Of a DNA stretch of 64,000 nucleotides, positions 27,835 to 36,548 are shown in pieces. Within the stretch, counting starts at the first letter, position 1. Each line of letters begins with the position of its first letter. Source of the DNA: Pseudomonas abietaniphila. Its GTDB lineage: Bacteria > Pseudomonadota > Gammaproteobacteria > Pseudomonadales > Pseudomonadaceae. A program made the position numbers and the translations under genes. The stretch spans positions 372,001 to 436,000 of the forward strand of contig NZ_FNCO01000003.1 in NCBI RefSeq assembly GCF_900100795.1. Direction: 5' to 3'. The notes beneath the pieces are model-generated. The model worked only from the letters and a program-made list of their open reading frames with translations. It ran no database searches and was not told the origin of the DNA.

Positions 27835-29511
27835 ATGCGTGCTTGTGTCCCTGTCCTGGTGCTGGGTGTTTCCGTCTCTCCTTTTTTCGCAAACGCTGAA
27901 CCGCTTCCCAGTTTTTTGAACAGCAATGACCGTGAACGCACCCTGCCGGTGCCCAACCTTCCCGCCGACGCCTATCGTCCCTCCACGCCTGCGTTGCAGG
28001 TGCCTGCGCCTCCCGCCGATGCTACGCCATTGATGATGAGCACCAAGGTCGGCGTGCGCAAAATCCGCATCGAGGGCGGTACGGTATACCCGCTTGAAGA
28101 GCTCGGCGCGATCTACGAGCCGCTGATCGGTCGTGATGCCACGCTGGCCGATTTGATCGAGGCCACCCGCCGCGTGACCAAGCGCTATCAGGATGACGGC
28201 TACTTGTTGTCCTACGCTTTTTTGCCGCCGCAAAGTTTCGATCAGGGTTTGGTGCGAGTGGTGCTCGTCGAAGGCTACGTGCGCGATTACCGGTTGGAGG
28301 GCGACATCGGCAATGTGTCGGCTTATCTGGAAAAACTCGTGGACAAGATCAAGCAAGAGCGCCCGCTGACCCGCAAGACGTTCGAGCGCTACACCTCATT
28401 GATGAGCCGTGTGCCCGGCGTGACGTTGCAGGCTCAGGTGCCGCCGCCAGGCACCACCGATGGTGCGACGACGCTCATCGCACAGGCGTCGCGCAAACCG
28501 TTCACCAGCACCTTGAGCACCACTGACGACAACCGCGACGGCCTGCAGGCGCTGCTCGGCCTGAACAGCAATGCGCAGACCTCCATGGCCGAGCAACTGA
28601 CCGTCAGCGGGCTATTCCCGCCGGGTGACGACAAGGAGCACTACTACCGGCTCGATTACAGTCAGTACCTCAATACCGAAGGCACGCAACTGACCCTGTC
28701 GGCCTCGCATTATCGCAGCGAGCCCGGCACCAACGTCGCGCTGGATAACGGCTTGGAGCTCAAGCAACGACGCGACAATGACCGTTTTTCCATCGGCTTC
28801 ACCCATCCGTTGATCGCGGCGCAAAGTGAGTGGCTCAGTGTCGGTTCGCGCCTGTACGCCGTGAACGACAAGACCCGCTACGACGTGATTGGCTTTCCGC
28901 TGAGTGTTGAGAGCAAAACCGATATTCGGGCGCTGGCGATCGAAGGGGACTGGCGCAAGTCTACGGATCGTCAGTTGCGCATCCTCAGTGCCGGTGTGTA
29001 TCGGGGGATCGATGGCATGGGGGCCAAAACGGACGACAACACCTATGACCTCGACTTCTTTCGCGCGCGGTTGTCCGGCGTGCAGAGCGACACGTTTTTC
29101 GAGCACTGGCAGGGCGTGTTGTCGGCGGCGCTCTACTGGAGTGACGACACCTTGCCGGACAGCGAACGGGCACAGTTCGGCGGCCAGAATTTCGGTCGTG
29201 GTTACCCGACCGACCAAGCGTCGGGCGACAAAGGATGGGGTGTGGCGTACGAGGTCAACTACAGCTTCAAGCGCGACGGCAACTGGGTCAAAGTGCTGCA
29301 GCCGTACGTGGTGTTCGACGCCGCGAGGACCTGGTTCAACGAGTTGCCGATTAAAACGTCGAGGTTGTCTTCGGCGGCGACAGGTTTGCGCTTCGGTGAT
29401 GGGCGTTATTACAACATCGCGCTGGAGGCCGCCAAGCCCCTGTCCGATATCGGCCTGGACAGCTTTAACCGCAACCCGAGATTCACCTTGAGTTTCAGTT
29501 ATCAGCTTTGA
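27835..29511 (+). CDS. Two-partner secretion transporter, ShlB/FhaC/HecB family
   Basis: An outer-membrane Omp85-superfamily pore that exports a partner protein from the periplasm. It has 558 residues from the ATG at 27835, chosen for its GGAGTG site; the longer frame would translate the terminator. Signal peptide 1-21. A proline-rich stretch (about 37-66) precedes POTRA 1 (about 71-150, VRKIRIEGGTVYP ... VVLVEGYVRDY), then POTRA 2 (about 151-225), then a 16-strand-type barrel. The conserved L6 motif appears as FGRGY at 453-457. No canonical large TpsA gene is adjacent; the only candidate substrate is the upstream collagen-like lipoprotein. Confidence 0.93.
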   Translation: MRACVPVLVLGVSVSPFFANAEPLPSFLNSNDRERTLPVPNLPADAYRPSTPALQVPAPPADATPLMMSTKVGVRKIRIEGGTVYPLEELGAIYEPLIGRDATLADLIEATRRVTKRYQDDGYLLSYAFLPPQSFDQGLVRVVLVEGYVRDYRLEGDIGNVSAYLEKLVDKIKQERPLTRKTFERYTSLMSRVPGVTLQAQVPPPGTTDGATTLIAQASRKPFTSTLSTTDDNRDGLQALLGLNSNAQTSMAEQLTVSGLFPPGDDKEHYYRLDYSQYLNTEGTQLTLSASHYRSEPGTNVALDNGLELKQRRDNDRFSIGFTHPLIAAQSEWLSVGSRLYAVNDKTRYDVIGFPLSVESKTDIRALAIEGDWRKSTDRQLRILSAGVYRGIDGMGAKTDDNTYDLDFFRARLSGVQSDTFFEHWQGVLSAALYWSDDTLPDSERAQFGGQNFGRGYPTDQASGDKGWGVAYEVNYSFKRDGNWVKVLQPYVVFDAARTWFNELPIKTSRLSSAATGLRFGDGRYYNIALEAAKPLSDIGLDSFNRNPRFTLSFSYQL

Positions 29512-29518
29512 AGGGTGC

Positions 29519-29830
29519 GCATTCGTCCGAACACGGCCCGCACCACGCCTGCTCCTGCCCTTTCAATGCCCGGCGCAAATCGTCAGACCAACGAAATACT
29601 CTGTAGGAGACGTCGGAGGTTACGACGGCAGCGAACGCGGTGGATCATTCAACATTGATGTCGCTGATCCAGCGCATTCGCCCCAACACGGCCCGCACCA
29701 CGCCGGCTCCTGCCATTTCAATGCCCGGCGCAAATCGTCAGACCGACGAAATTCGTTGTAGGAGACGTCGGAGGTTACGACGGCAGCGAACGCGGTGGAT
29801 CATTCAACATTGATGTCGCTGATCCAGCGC
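29519..29830 (+). repeat. Tandem duplication (period 155) carrying asymmetric REPIN-like copies 2 and 3
   Basis: Two nearly identical units lie head to tail. The common element TGTAGGAGACGTCGGAGGTT starts at 29602 and again at 29757, giving a period of 155. Flanks such as CAATGCCCGGCGCAAATCGT and GATCATTCAACATTGATGTC are repeated in both. This fills nearly all of the 364-base gap between tpsB and the response regulator; I see no gene in it. Confidence 0.85.
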
Positions 29831-29875
29831 GCTGGCCAGCAAGCCGGCTCACACAGGGAATTGAGTGCTTCGGAG

Positions 29876-30286
29876 TCAGTTTCCGACCTGATACACCTTG
29901 GGCTCTGGAAACAGGTTGTTGAGGGTTTCCAGCAGGCGGACGTGATAGATGGGCTTGCGGAAAAGGTCCAGCACCTGCAGGCGTAGCAAATCGCTGACAT
30001 CCTCCATGTCGGCGTGGCCCGATGTGACGATCACCGGCAGGTGCTGGCGTGACGTGTGCTCGCGAAGGCGCTTGATCAGCGAGATGCCGCTTTCTTCAGG
30101 CATGCGCAGATCAGTGATCACTAACGCGATGTCAGGGTGCTCGGTCAGCAGCTTCAAGGCCGTCCTCACGGACGGCGCGGTGAAGCAGCAGAAGCCCTCG
30201 CCTTCGAGCAGTTCGGCGAGTTCTTCGTTAGCGTCCTCCTCGTCGTCAACGAGTAGAAGTTGTTGGCGTGGCGGCGAAGCGGCCAT
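29876..30286 (-). CDS. Single-domain response regulator
   Basis: A 136-residue stand-alone receiver domain with no output domain. The acidic pair Asp14-Asp15 (LLVDDEED), phospho-acceptor Asp59 (VITDLRMPEESG), the switch Thr/Ser (VIVTSGH) and conserved Lys (LFRKPIYH) are all present, so it should be phosphorylatable. The start follows AGGGAAGGTATCT. It lies 52 bases downstream of flp on the same strand with no terminator seen between, so the two may be co-expressed. Its kinase could be PprA encoded 10 kb away; this is inference. Confidence 0.9.
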   Translation of the reverse strand: MAASPPRQQLLLVDDEEDANEELAELLEGEGFCCFTAPSVRTALKLLTEHPDIALVITDLRMPEESGISLIKRLREHTSRQHLPVIVTSGHADMEDVSDLLRLQVLDLFRKPIYHVRLLETLNNLFPEPKVYQVGN

Positions 30287-30338
30287 AGATACCTTCCCTG
30301 ATTATGGTCATGTTGTTCGCGGCCTATTCGCTGCCGAC

Positions 30339-30569
30339 TCAAGCACCACCGCTAGTACCACCACCAGTCCCACCAGATGTTGTTGTGGAAGGCGTCAAGG
30401 CCGTCGTAATTTTACCGAAGGCAGTTGTAACTGCAGTCCCAACACCAGGCGAAAGCCCCACGACGACTAGCGCGACCATCGCAACAATTATCACGTATTC
30501 AATTGCCGATGCACCGTCTTCCTGTTTAAGAAACTTCTTTATGCACCTACCGATTTTCACCAGGAACAT
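30339..30569 (-). CDS. flp: Flp-family type IVb pilin
   Basis: The major pilin of the Tad apparatus, 76 residues. A basic leader ends at Gly19 (KKFLKQEDG), and the FppA/TadV-type peptidase should cut before Ala20. The mature N-terminus has the conserved Glu+5 and Tyr+6 (ASAIEYVII) and a single hydrophobic helix. The C-terminus ends in an unusual Thr/Ser/Gly tail (TPSTTTSGGTGGGTSGGA). The GAGGAG site is well placed. It is divergent from rcpC across a 312-base regulatory region. Confidence 0.95.
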   Translation of the reverse strand: MFLVKIGRCIKKFLKQEDGASAIEYVIIVAMVALVVVGLSPGVGTAVTTAFGKITTALTPSTTTSGGTGGGTSGGA

Positions 30570-30881
30570 CTGACTTCTCCTCAGCGCTTCGCGGCGCTAC
30601 TGCACGCATACAGCGTTATCAATCCTTCGTGAACACAGCATTGACCCCAATTCCCGAACCTACAATCACAAGAAAGCATTAGTCAGAAAGTATTAGCTTC
30701 CCGCTGCTGGGTGGCCTTAGCCCCTCGAACGGATGCCGTGATGTGAAATTTCCCGCAAGTGATGGCGTTTTGGATGACCTCGACTACCTTCAAATGGCGA
30801 AGGGATGAATGTTCACAGCCAACTGAATCAGAGGTTGTCTCGTAACGTTTCGAAGGTGTAATCGGGCAAGGGAGGGCCGTC
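30570..30881. promoter_or_regulatory. Divergent promoter region flp / rcpC
   Basis: This 312-base non-coding region drives flp leftward and the Tad operon rightward. It contains a 14-base-period direct repeat, AGAAAGCATTAG and AGAAAGTATTAG, at 30671-30696. Overlapping it, TAGTCAGAAAGT at 30680-30691 is identical to the reverse complement of 39677-39688 upstream of pprB. It is read as a candidate PprB-type operator; no -35/-10 pair is clear. Confidence 0.5.
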
Positions 30882-31829
30882 ATGAGCAGTCGCGTCACAA
30901 TGGGGCTCGCTGTGTTGTTTTTGCTGGGGGCGCTGTTTGCCGGGTACTGGGGATTGGTGCTGAGTCGCCAGCCTGCGCCGGTTGCTCAAGCACCCGTTGT
31001 GCAAACCGACACAATCGCAGCACCGCCTCCCGGCGTTGAAAAACCGGTGGAAGATCCAACCCGTCAGCCGGTGCTGGTGCTCGCCAAAGACATTCCCGCC
31101 TATGAACCCATCAAGGCTGACGACCTGATCGTCGAGCGTTTGAAAGTCGCGCCTGCCGGAAGCTTCAGCTCGCCTGAAGAGGCCATCGGCCGGATGTCCT
31201 GGCGTCCATTGGCGGCCGGCACCTGGCTGACCGACAGCAGCTTCGAAGCAGGCGGCAGCCTGGCGCGGATGATTCGCCCTGGCGAGCGGGCACTGGCCTT
31301 GTCCATCGACGAGATCATCGGCGCAGGCGGGCAGTTGAGCCCCGGTGACTACGTCGATGTGCTCCTTTATTTACCATCTGATCAAACCAATCCCGATCGC
31401 AGTGCGCAGACCGTGGTCCCGGCGTTGCGGGTGCTCAGTGTCGGGGCGCTCATGGGGCCGGTCAATCAGGGGCAGCAAGAGCAGGGCATCAGCCGCGACG
31501 AGCGAGCCCAACAACAGAAACTCAAGGCAAACGCGCGCAGCGTGGTCGTGGCGGTTCCGGAAAAACTGCTCAGCCGCTTGATGCTGGCCTCTCAGGCCGG
31601 ACCGCTCAGGCTCGCCGTGCGCAGTGCCGAAGAAAAGAACCTGGAACGTTACTGGGCCGGCGACAGCGACATCGCCCTTGAGCAGGACACGGTAAGTCGC
31701 AATGTCACCCACTTCAATCAACTGAGCATGGGCGCTGCACGCAGCGTCCAGGTTGGCAGCGGAGAGCCTCGCAAGCCGAGGTCAATCGAGGTCATCCGTG
31801 GCAATCAGACGGCGCAGCAAACCCCCTGA
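30882..31829 (+). CDS. rcpC: Tad pilus assembly protein RcpC/CpaB
   Basis: A periplasmic Tad component thought to support the secretin. It has 315 residues: an N-terminal membrane anchor (about 8-27, AVLFLLGALFAGYWGLVL), a Pro-rich linker, an SAF domain (VLVLAKDIPAYEPIKADDLI at about 64-83), and the RcpC/CpaB domain with GERALALSIDEIIGAGGQLSPGDYVDVLLY split across the middle. The start follows AGGGAGGGCCGTC. It is first gene of the eight-gene plus-strand operon. Confidence 0.94.
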   Translation: MSSRVTMGLAVLFLLGALFAGYWGLVLSRQPAPVAQAPVVQTDTIAAPPPGVEKPVEDPTRQPVLVLAKDIPAYEPIKADDLIVERLKVAPAGSFSSPEEAIGRMSWRPLAAGTWLTDSSFEAGGSLARMIRPGERALALSIDEIIGAGGQLSPGDYVDVLLYLPSDQTNPDRSAQTVVPALRVLSVGALMGPVNQGQQEQGISRDERAQQQKLKANARSVVVAVPEKLLSRLMLASQAGPLRLAVRSAEEKNLERYWAGDSDIALEQDTVSRNVTHFNQLSMGAARSVQVGSGEPRKPRSIEVIRGNQTAQQTP

Positions 31830-31850
31830 TCGAGCAAGGACAGCACATTC

Positions 31851-33167
31851 ATGAGCAAGTGTTTTAGGCCGATGTTGAACCGTGTCGTATTGGCTTTTTC
31901 AGCAGGGTGTCTGTATCAGGGAGCTGTGGTCGCAGCACCGGCAGGTTGTGCCGGGTTATCCGCCATGCCGGCGGCGATGGAGATCGGCCAAGGCGTGCAG
32001 CAGGACATTCGCTCGCCGGTCGCGATCACGCGGCTTGCCGTGGGAGACCCGAAGATCGCTGACGTGCATGTCAATGACGGTGACAGCAGCGGGTATCTGT
32101 TGACCGGCGTCGGGCCTGGCACCACCAGCCTGATGGTCTGGACCGCATGCTCTTCCTCGCCTCGGCAAAGCATGGTGTTTGTGCGGGGCACGGCAAAGAC
32201 AGCGATGACCGACACGCTGATTCCACCCTCTGAAGACCCGCTGTTGCCGAGTCAGGTGCAGACCGACATTCGTTTCGTCGAAGTCAGCCGTACCAAGTTG
32301 AAAGAGGCCAGCACGTCGATCTTTGGCAAAGGCTCGAACAACTTTTTGTTCGGAGCCCCCGGTACTGTTGGCGGAATTGGAGTGACGCCAGGAACGGTAC
32401 CAGGCGTTCCAAGGCCTATTGGTACACCAGATAGCGTCGCGGGCCCGTCCGGCGCGATTATCAAAGGTCGCCCTCTGATCCCATTGAACAACAACAGTTT
32501 CAATATCGTCTGGGGCGGCGGAAGCAGCAAGGTACTGGGCATGCTCAACGCCATGGAGAATAGCGGTTTTGCCTACACCCTGGCGCGTCCAAGCCTGGTG
32601 GCGCTGAGCGGGCAGAGTGCGAGCTTTCTGGCCGGTGGCGAATTTCCGGTGCCCGTGCCCAACGGTGAAGGCAACGGCATTTCCATCGAGTACAAGGAAT
32701 ACGGCGTGCGCCTGACCCTGACGCCTACGGTGGTAGGCCGCAATCGCATCACCTTGAAAGTTGCCCCCGAGGTCAGTGAGCTGGACTTCACGGCCGGCGT
32801 GACCATCGCCGGTACCACCGTGCCCGCGCTGAACGTGCGCCGCACCGATACCAGCGTCTCGCTTGCCGATGGTGAGAGCTTCGTGATCAGCGGCCTGATC
32901 AACACCAGCAACATTGCCTCGGTGGACAAGTTTCCCGGTCTGGGCGACATCCCGATTCTCGGCGCGCTGTTTCGCAGCTCTCAGATCAATCGCGACGAGC
33001 GTGAGCTGTTGATGATCGTCACCCCGCACCTGGTCCAGCCGCTGGCGGCCAATGCGCCGTTGCCGTCGCTGCCGGGTGAAGGGCTGCGTAACTACGATCC
33101 TAGCTTCCTGAAAATGTACTTCCTCGAGAACGGCAGTTTCGACCGCCGTAGCGGGTTATCGCAATGA
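31851..33167 (+). CDS. rcpA: Tad secretin RcpA/CpaC
   Basis: Forms the outer-membrane channel for the Flp pilus. The 438-residue protein has a signal peptide, a pilus/BON-like N-domain (PVAITRLAVGDPKIADVHV), and a type II/III secretin core with VPNGEGNGISIEYKEYGVRL and the signature DKFPGLGDIPILGALF. A Gly/Pro/Thr-rich insertion at about 165-200 (GVTPGTVPGVPRPIGTP) interrupts the middle and looks like a disordered loop. The stop overlaps the tadZ start by four bases (ATGA), indicating translational coupling. Confidence 0.94.
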   Translation: MSKCFRPMLNRVVLAFSAGCLYQGAVVAAPAGCAGLSAMPAAMEIGQGVQQDIRSPVAITRLAVGDPKIADVHVNDGDSSGYLLTGVGPGTTSLMVWTACSSSPRQSMVFVRGTAKTAMTDTLIPPSEDPLLPSQVQTDIRFVEVSRTKLKEASTSIFGKGSNNFLFGAPGTVGGIGVTPGTVPGVPRPIGTPDSVAGPSGAIIKGRPLIPLNNNSFNIVWGGGSSKVLGMLNAMENSGFAYTLARPSLVALSGQSASFLAGGEFPVPVPNGEGNGISIEYKEYGVRLTLTPTVVGRNRITLKVAPEVSELDFTAGVTIAGTTVPALNVRRTDTSVSLADGESFVISGLINTSNIASVDKFPGLGDIPILGALFRSSQINRDERELLMIVTPHLVQPLAANAPLPSLPGEGLRNYDPSFLKMYFLENGSFDRRSGLSQ

Positions 33168-34363
33168 GCCAAGGACCCAACCTCAGCCAGACCTTTCTGG
33201 CCATCACGCGCAACACCACCGACCTCGAATGGCTGCAAGGCGCGCTGGCGCCCTTGGGCCAAGTGGTGAGCGCAGGAACCGGTAGCCTCGACGAACTGCT
33301 CGCCCTGGTGGACGTGACCTTCGCCAGCGTGGTGTTCGTGGGGCTGGATCGCGAGCATTTGATGAACCAGAGCGCGTTGATCGAAGGTGCGCTGGAGGCC
33401 AAACCGATGCTGGCCATCGTTGCCTTGGGCGACGGCATGGACAACCAGTTGGTGCTCAACGCGATGCGGGCCGGTGCGCGGGATTTCGTCGCCTATGGCT
33501 CACGCTCCAGTGAAGTGGCCGGGCTGGTGCGGCGCCTCAGCAAACGCCTGCCGGCCGTAGCGCCGAACCCTAATATGGGTGGCCTGACCGTGATTTACGG
33601 CGCCCAGTGCGACGGTGACGGTGCCCTGGTGTCGGCGCACCTGGCGCTCGTCGCGCAGCAGAAAGGGCAGCGCACCTTGCTGCTGGACCTCGGCATGCCG
33701 CGCGGCGACAGCCTGGCGATGCTGAGCCTTCAATCGTCGTTCAATTTCGGTGATGCCCTGCGGCACTTGCGCAGGCTCGATTCGACGCTGATCGACAGCG
33801 CGTTCACCGTTCACGCCAGTCAATTGCGCATCCTGGCTTCCGCTGACGACGATATGTCGCTCGAGCACACCAGCGCAGCCGAGTTGTACATGTTGCTCAG
33901 TGCCCTGCGTCAGCATTTTCAGCACGTGGTGGTGAACCTGGTGGGGCAACCGGACAGTGAATCGCTGCGTACCTTTGTGGCGCATTGTGATCAGTTGCTC
34001 TGGTACGTCGACCAGAACGTCATCGAGTGCCGGCGCAACCTGGCGATCCTCAACCTATGGCGCGATAAGGGCCTGAAGCTCCAGCAAGCCGGCTTATTGG
34101 TGGACAAATACCTGCGACAGGTCACCCCCAATGCCGAGACGCTGGAAAAGACCTTCGGCCTGCCCGCGCTGGGCGTGCTGCCGCTGAGTCCGGAGTTACG
34201 GCTGAACGCCAAAAATCAAGGCCTGTCGTTGTTTGAACTGTCGCCGCGGGAATCCCTGACCAGTGGTTTACGCGGTTTGGGAGAACGCCTGGCGAGTCAA
34301 TCCGACGCACCGGGAAAGTCCCGCGACGGTTGGCTCGGCCGACTGTTGAGGACGAATAAATGA
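33164..34363 (+). CDS. tadZ: TadZ/CpaE-like pilus localisation protein
   Basis: A MinD/ParA-superfamily protein that places the Tad machine at the pole. It has 399 residues with an N-terminal receiver-like domain (about 8-125, MRAGARDFVAYGSRSSEV) and a C-terminal ATPase-like domain from about 140. The P-loop position reads VIYGAQCDGDGALVSAH, without the lysines of KGGVGKT, so ATP hydrolysis is doubtful. The switch region LLLDLGMPRGD is recognisable. It overlaps both neighbours by four bases (ATGA). Confidence 0.9.
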   Translation: MSQGPNLSQTFLAITRNTTDLEWLQGALAPLGQVVSAGTGSLDELLALVDVTFASVVFVGLDREHLMNQSALIEGALEAKPMLAIVALGDGMDNQLVLNAMRAGARDFVAYGSRSSEVAGLVRRLSKRLPAVAPNPNMGGLTVIYGAQCDGDGALVSAHLALVAQQKGQRTLLLDLGMPRGDSLAMLSLQSSFNFGDALRHLRRLDSTLIDSAFTVHASQLRILASADDDMSLEHTSAAELYMLLSALRQHFQHVVVNLVGQPDSESLRTFVAHCDQLLWYVDQNVIECRRNLAILNLWRDKGLKLQQAGLLVDKYLRQVTPNAETLEKTFGLPALGVLPLSPELRLNAKNQGLSLFELSPRESLTSGLRGLGERLASQSDAPGKSRDGWLGRLLRTNK

Positions 34364-35622
34364 AAGGCGAAAAGCTCTTCGGCGTTTCAGCCCGTCCTGC
34401 GGAAAGCGGCGGGGACGGGCAAGGCCTGAAACTGGTCTTGCACCGCTACATCATCGACGCCATCGAGGAGAGTGGACGCAACCTGCTGGAGGGCACACGC
34501 CCTGCGCTGGCGCAGTTCGTGACCGACAAGGTCGCCGAGTATGTGGCTCGGTTGCGTCTGGCGATTTCCCGGTACGAGATGGAGCGTCTGGCCGAAGAAC
34601 TGGTCGACGAACTGACCGGGTTCGGGCCCCTTGAAGTACTGCTGCGCGACAACTCGGTCACGGAAATCCTGGTAAACGGCCCGAACAAAGTGTTCATCGA
34701 GCGCGAAGGTGTGTTGCATCACTCGGACCTGCGCTTCATCGACGCCCATCATGTGGAGCGAGTGATTCAGCGGATCCTTGCGCCACTGGGGCGGCGTCTG
34801 GACGAGTCTTCGCCAATGGTGGATGCGCGGCTGCCTGATGGCAGCCGGGTCAACGCGATCATCCCGCCGATTGCCCTGGACGGCCCTTGCCTGTCGATCC
34901 GGAAGTTTCGCAAGGACATGCTCAAAAGCTCGGATCTGGTCGCGATGCAGACCATCGATCAGTCGATTTATGACTTCCTGGAAAACGCGGTGAGCAAACG
35001 CTGCAACATCCTGATCAGCGGCGGCACCGGCACCGGAAAGACCACCATGCTCAACGTTCTGAGCCAGATGATTCATACCCAACAGCGGTTGGTCACCATC
35101 GAAGACGTCGCTGAACTGCAGCTCGGGCACCCGCACGTGGTGCGGCTGGAAACCCGACCGCCCAATGCCGAAGGCCACGGCGAAGTCCGTGCCAGCGACC
35201 TGATTCGCAACGCCCTGCGGATGCGGCCCGATCGCATCATCCTGGGTGAAATCCGGGGTGTCGAAGTGCTCGATGTCATGACCGCCATGAACACCGGGCA
35301 CGACGGCTCCATGAGCACCGTCCACGCCAACAACGCGCAAGACGCGTTACTGCGCCTTGAAACGCTGGTGGGCCTGACCGGCCGGCAAATTGCCGAGAAA
35401 ACGCTGCGGCAAATGATCTGCGCCGCGCTGGACGTGATCATCCAGCTGACGCGCATGCCTGACGGTCGGCGTTGTGTCAGCGAGGTGGTGGAAGTGGTAG
35501 GCACGCGCGATGACGTGTACGTCACCAACACGCTGTTCCGTCTGGATCGTCGCACCGGTTTCGGCTTTCTGCGCGAGGCGATCAATCCGGCTGGCGACAA
35601 ACTGCGCCAGCTCGATTACTAG
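34360..35622 (+). CDS. tadA: Tad secretion ATPase TadA/CpaF
   Basis: The cytoplasmic GspE/VirB11-type ATPase that powers pilus assembly. The 420 residues include FGPLEVLLRDNSVTEILVNG near 88, Walker A GGTGTGKTT near 225, Asp/His boxes (RMRPDRIILGEIRG) and the HDGSMSTVHAN His-box. All catalytic elements look intact. It is coupled to tadZ through an ATGA overlap. tadB begins 40 bases after the stop. Confidence 0.96.
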   Translation: MKGEKLFGVSARPAESGGDGQGLKLVLHRYIIDAIEESGRNLLEGTRPALAQFVTDKVAEYVARLRLAISRYEMERLAEELVDELTGFGPLEVLLRDNSVTEILVNGPNKVFIEREGVLHHSDLRFIDAHHVERVIQRILAPLGRRLDESSPMVDARLPDGSRVNAIIPPIALDGPCLSIRKFRKDMLKSSDLVAMQTIDQSIYDFLENAVSKRCNILISGGTGTGKTTMLNVLSQMIHTQQRLVTIEDVAELQLGHPHVVRLETRPPNAEGHGEVRASDLIRNALRMRPDRIILGEIRGVEVLDVMTAMNTGHDGSMSTVHANNAQDALLRLETLVGLTGRQIAEKTLRQMICAALDVIIQLTRMPDGRRCVSEVVEVVGTRDDVYVTNTLFRLDRRTGFGFLREAINPAGDKLRQLDY

Positions 35623-35662
35623 GCCACGGAGCGGGTTAACCCATGAAAAAGGGAGATTCAAG

Positions 35663-36547
35663 GTGAAGGGAGCCATCGTCCTCGGACTGATTTTCATGCT
35701 GTTGATGGCGGCCTCGCTGTACCTTTTCTATCGCGGGCTGAACAAGGGTGCCAATGAACGCATCATGGCGCGGCTGGCGGTTGACCAACCTGTGGCTGCG
35801 ACCACCAAGCCTGGAGCGGATCGCATTGAGCGGGCGTTCTTGCGGGCAGGTCTTGGAAAACCAACCGAGCGGTTGCCGTTGGCGATGACGGTCTGGGGAC
35901 TGTCGATGCTCGTGGGATACCTGGTGTACGACGGGTTCGGGCTGGCGCTTGGGATTCTGCTTCCGGTGATCTTGCTGCGGTTCTACGTGAGCTTTCGCTA
36001 CCAGCGGCGCGTGAGTCGCATGATCGAGCAATTGCCACAACTGCTTGACCACACCGTGCGCAGCTTGAAGTCCGGGCGGACCCTGGGCGACGCGGTGCTG
36101 AACAGCATTGATGCAGCGGTCTATCCGTTGAACGAAGCCATGTCTCGGATCAAACGCAACGTGCAGCTGGGTGTGACGTTGCCAGATGCAGTACAGGATT
36201 TTGCCGAGCTGTATGAGCGCGACGAGTTCCGGTTGTTTGCACTGGGACTGAGGGTCAACCACCGCTATGGCGGCAACGCCAGCGAACTGCTGGAGAACCT
36301 GATCCGTGTGATCCGGGAGCGGGAGCAGGGCGCTCGTCAATTACGCGCGCTGACCGGCGAAACGCGAATGACCGCTGTGGTCCTGGCCCTGCTGCCATTG
36401 GGCATGGTTGCGTATTTTCTGATTGTGAACCCGGCCTACCTGCTGCACATGTGGGCTGACGACTCCGGGCAAAAAATGCTGATGGTCGCGTTCGCCATGC
36501 AGACGTTGGGCTGTTTGGTGTTGTGGCGCATGTTGAGGAGTATTTGA
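35663..36547 (+). CDS. tadB: Tad inner-membrane platform protein TadB
   Basis: One of the two GspF-like inner-membrane platform proteins. The start is GTG at 35663 (MKGAIVLGLIFMLLMAAS) behind AAGGGAG, giving 294 residues. A TM segment lies at the N-terminus and two more near 85-120. The T2SSF domain (MIEQLPQLLDHTVRSLKSGRT) follows, then C-terminal membrane segments (TAVVLALLPLGMVAYFLI). Upstream in-frame sequence overlaps tadA and is not used. Confidence 0.94.
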   Translation: MKGAIVLGLIFMLLMAASLYLFYRGLNKGANERIMARLAVDQPVAATTKPGADRIERAFLRAGLGKPTERLPLAMTVWGLSMLVGYLVYDGFGLALGILLPVILLRFYVSFRYQRRVSRMIEQLPQLLDHTVRSLKSGRTLGDAVLNSIDAAVYPLNEAMSRIKRNVQLGVTLPDAVQDFAELYERDEFRLFALGLRVNHRYGGNASELLENLIRVIREREQGARQLRALTGETRMTAVVLALLPLGMVAYFLIVNPAYLLHMWADDSGQKMLMVAFAMQTLGCLVLWRMLRSI

Positions 36548-36548
36548 G

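Noticed and set aside
29519..29830. Possible CRISPR array in the tandem repeat region
   Set aside because: Only two units, a 155-base period, and the 'spacers' are as conserved as the repeats; no cas genes.
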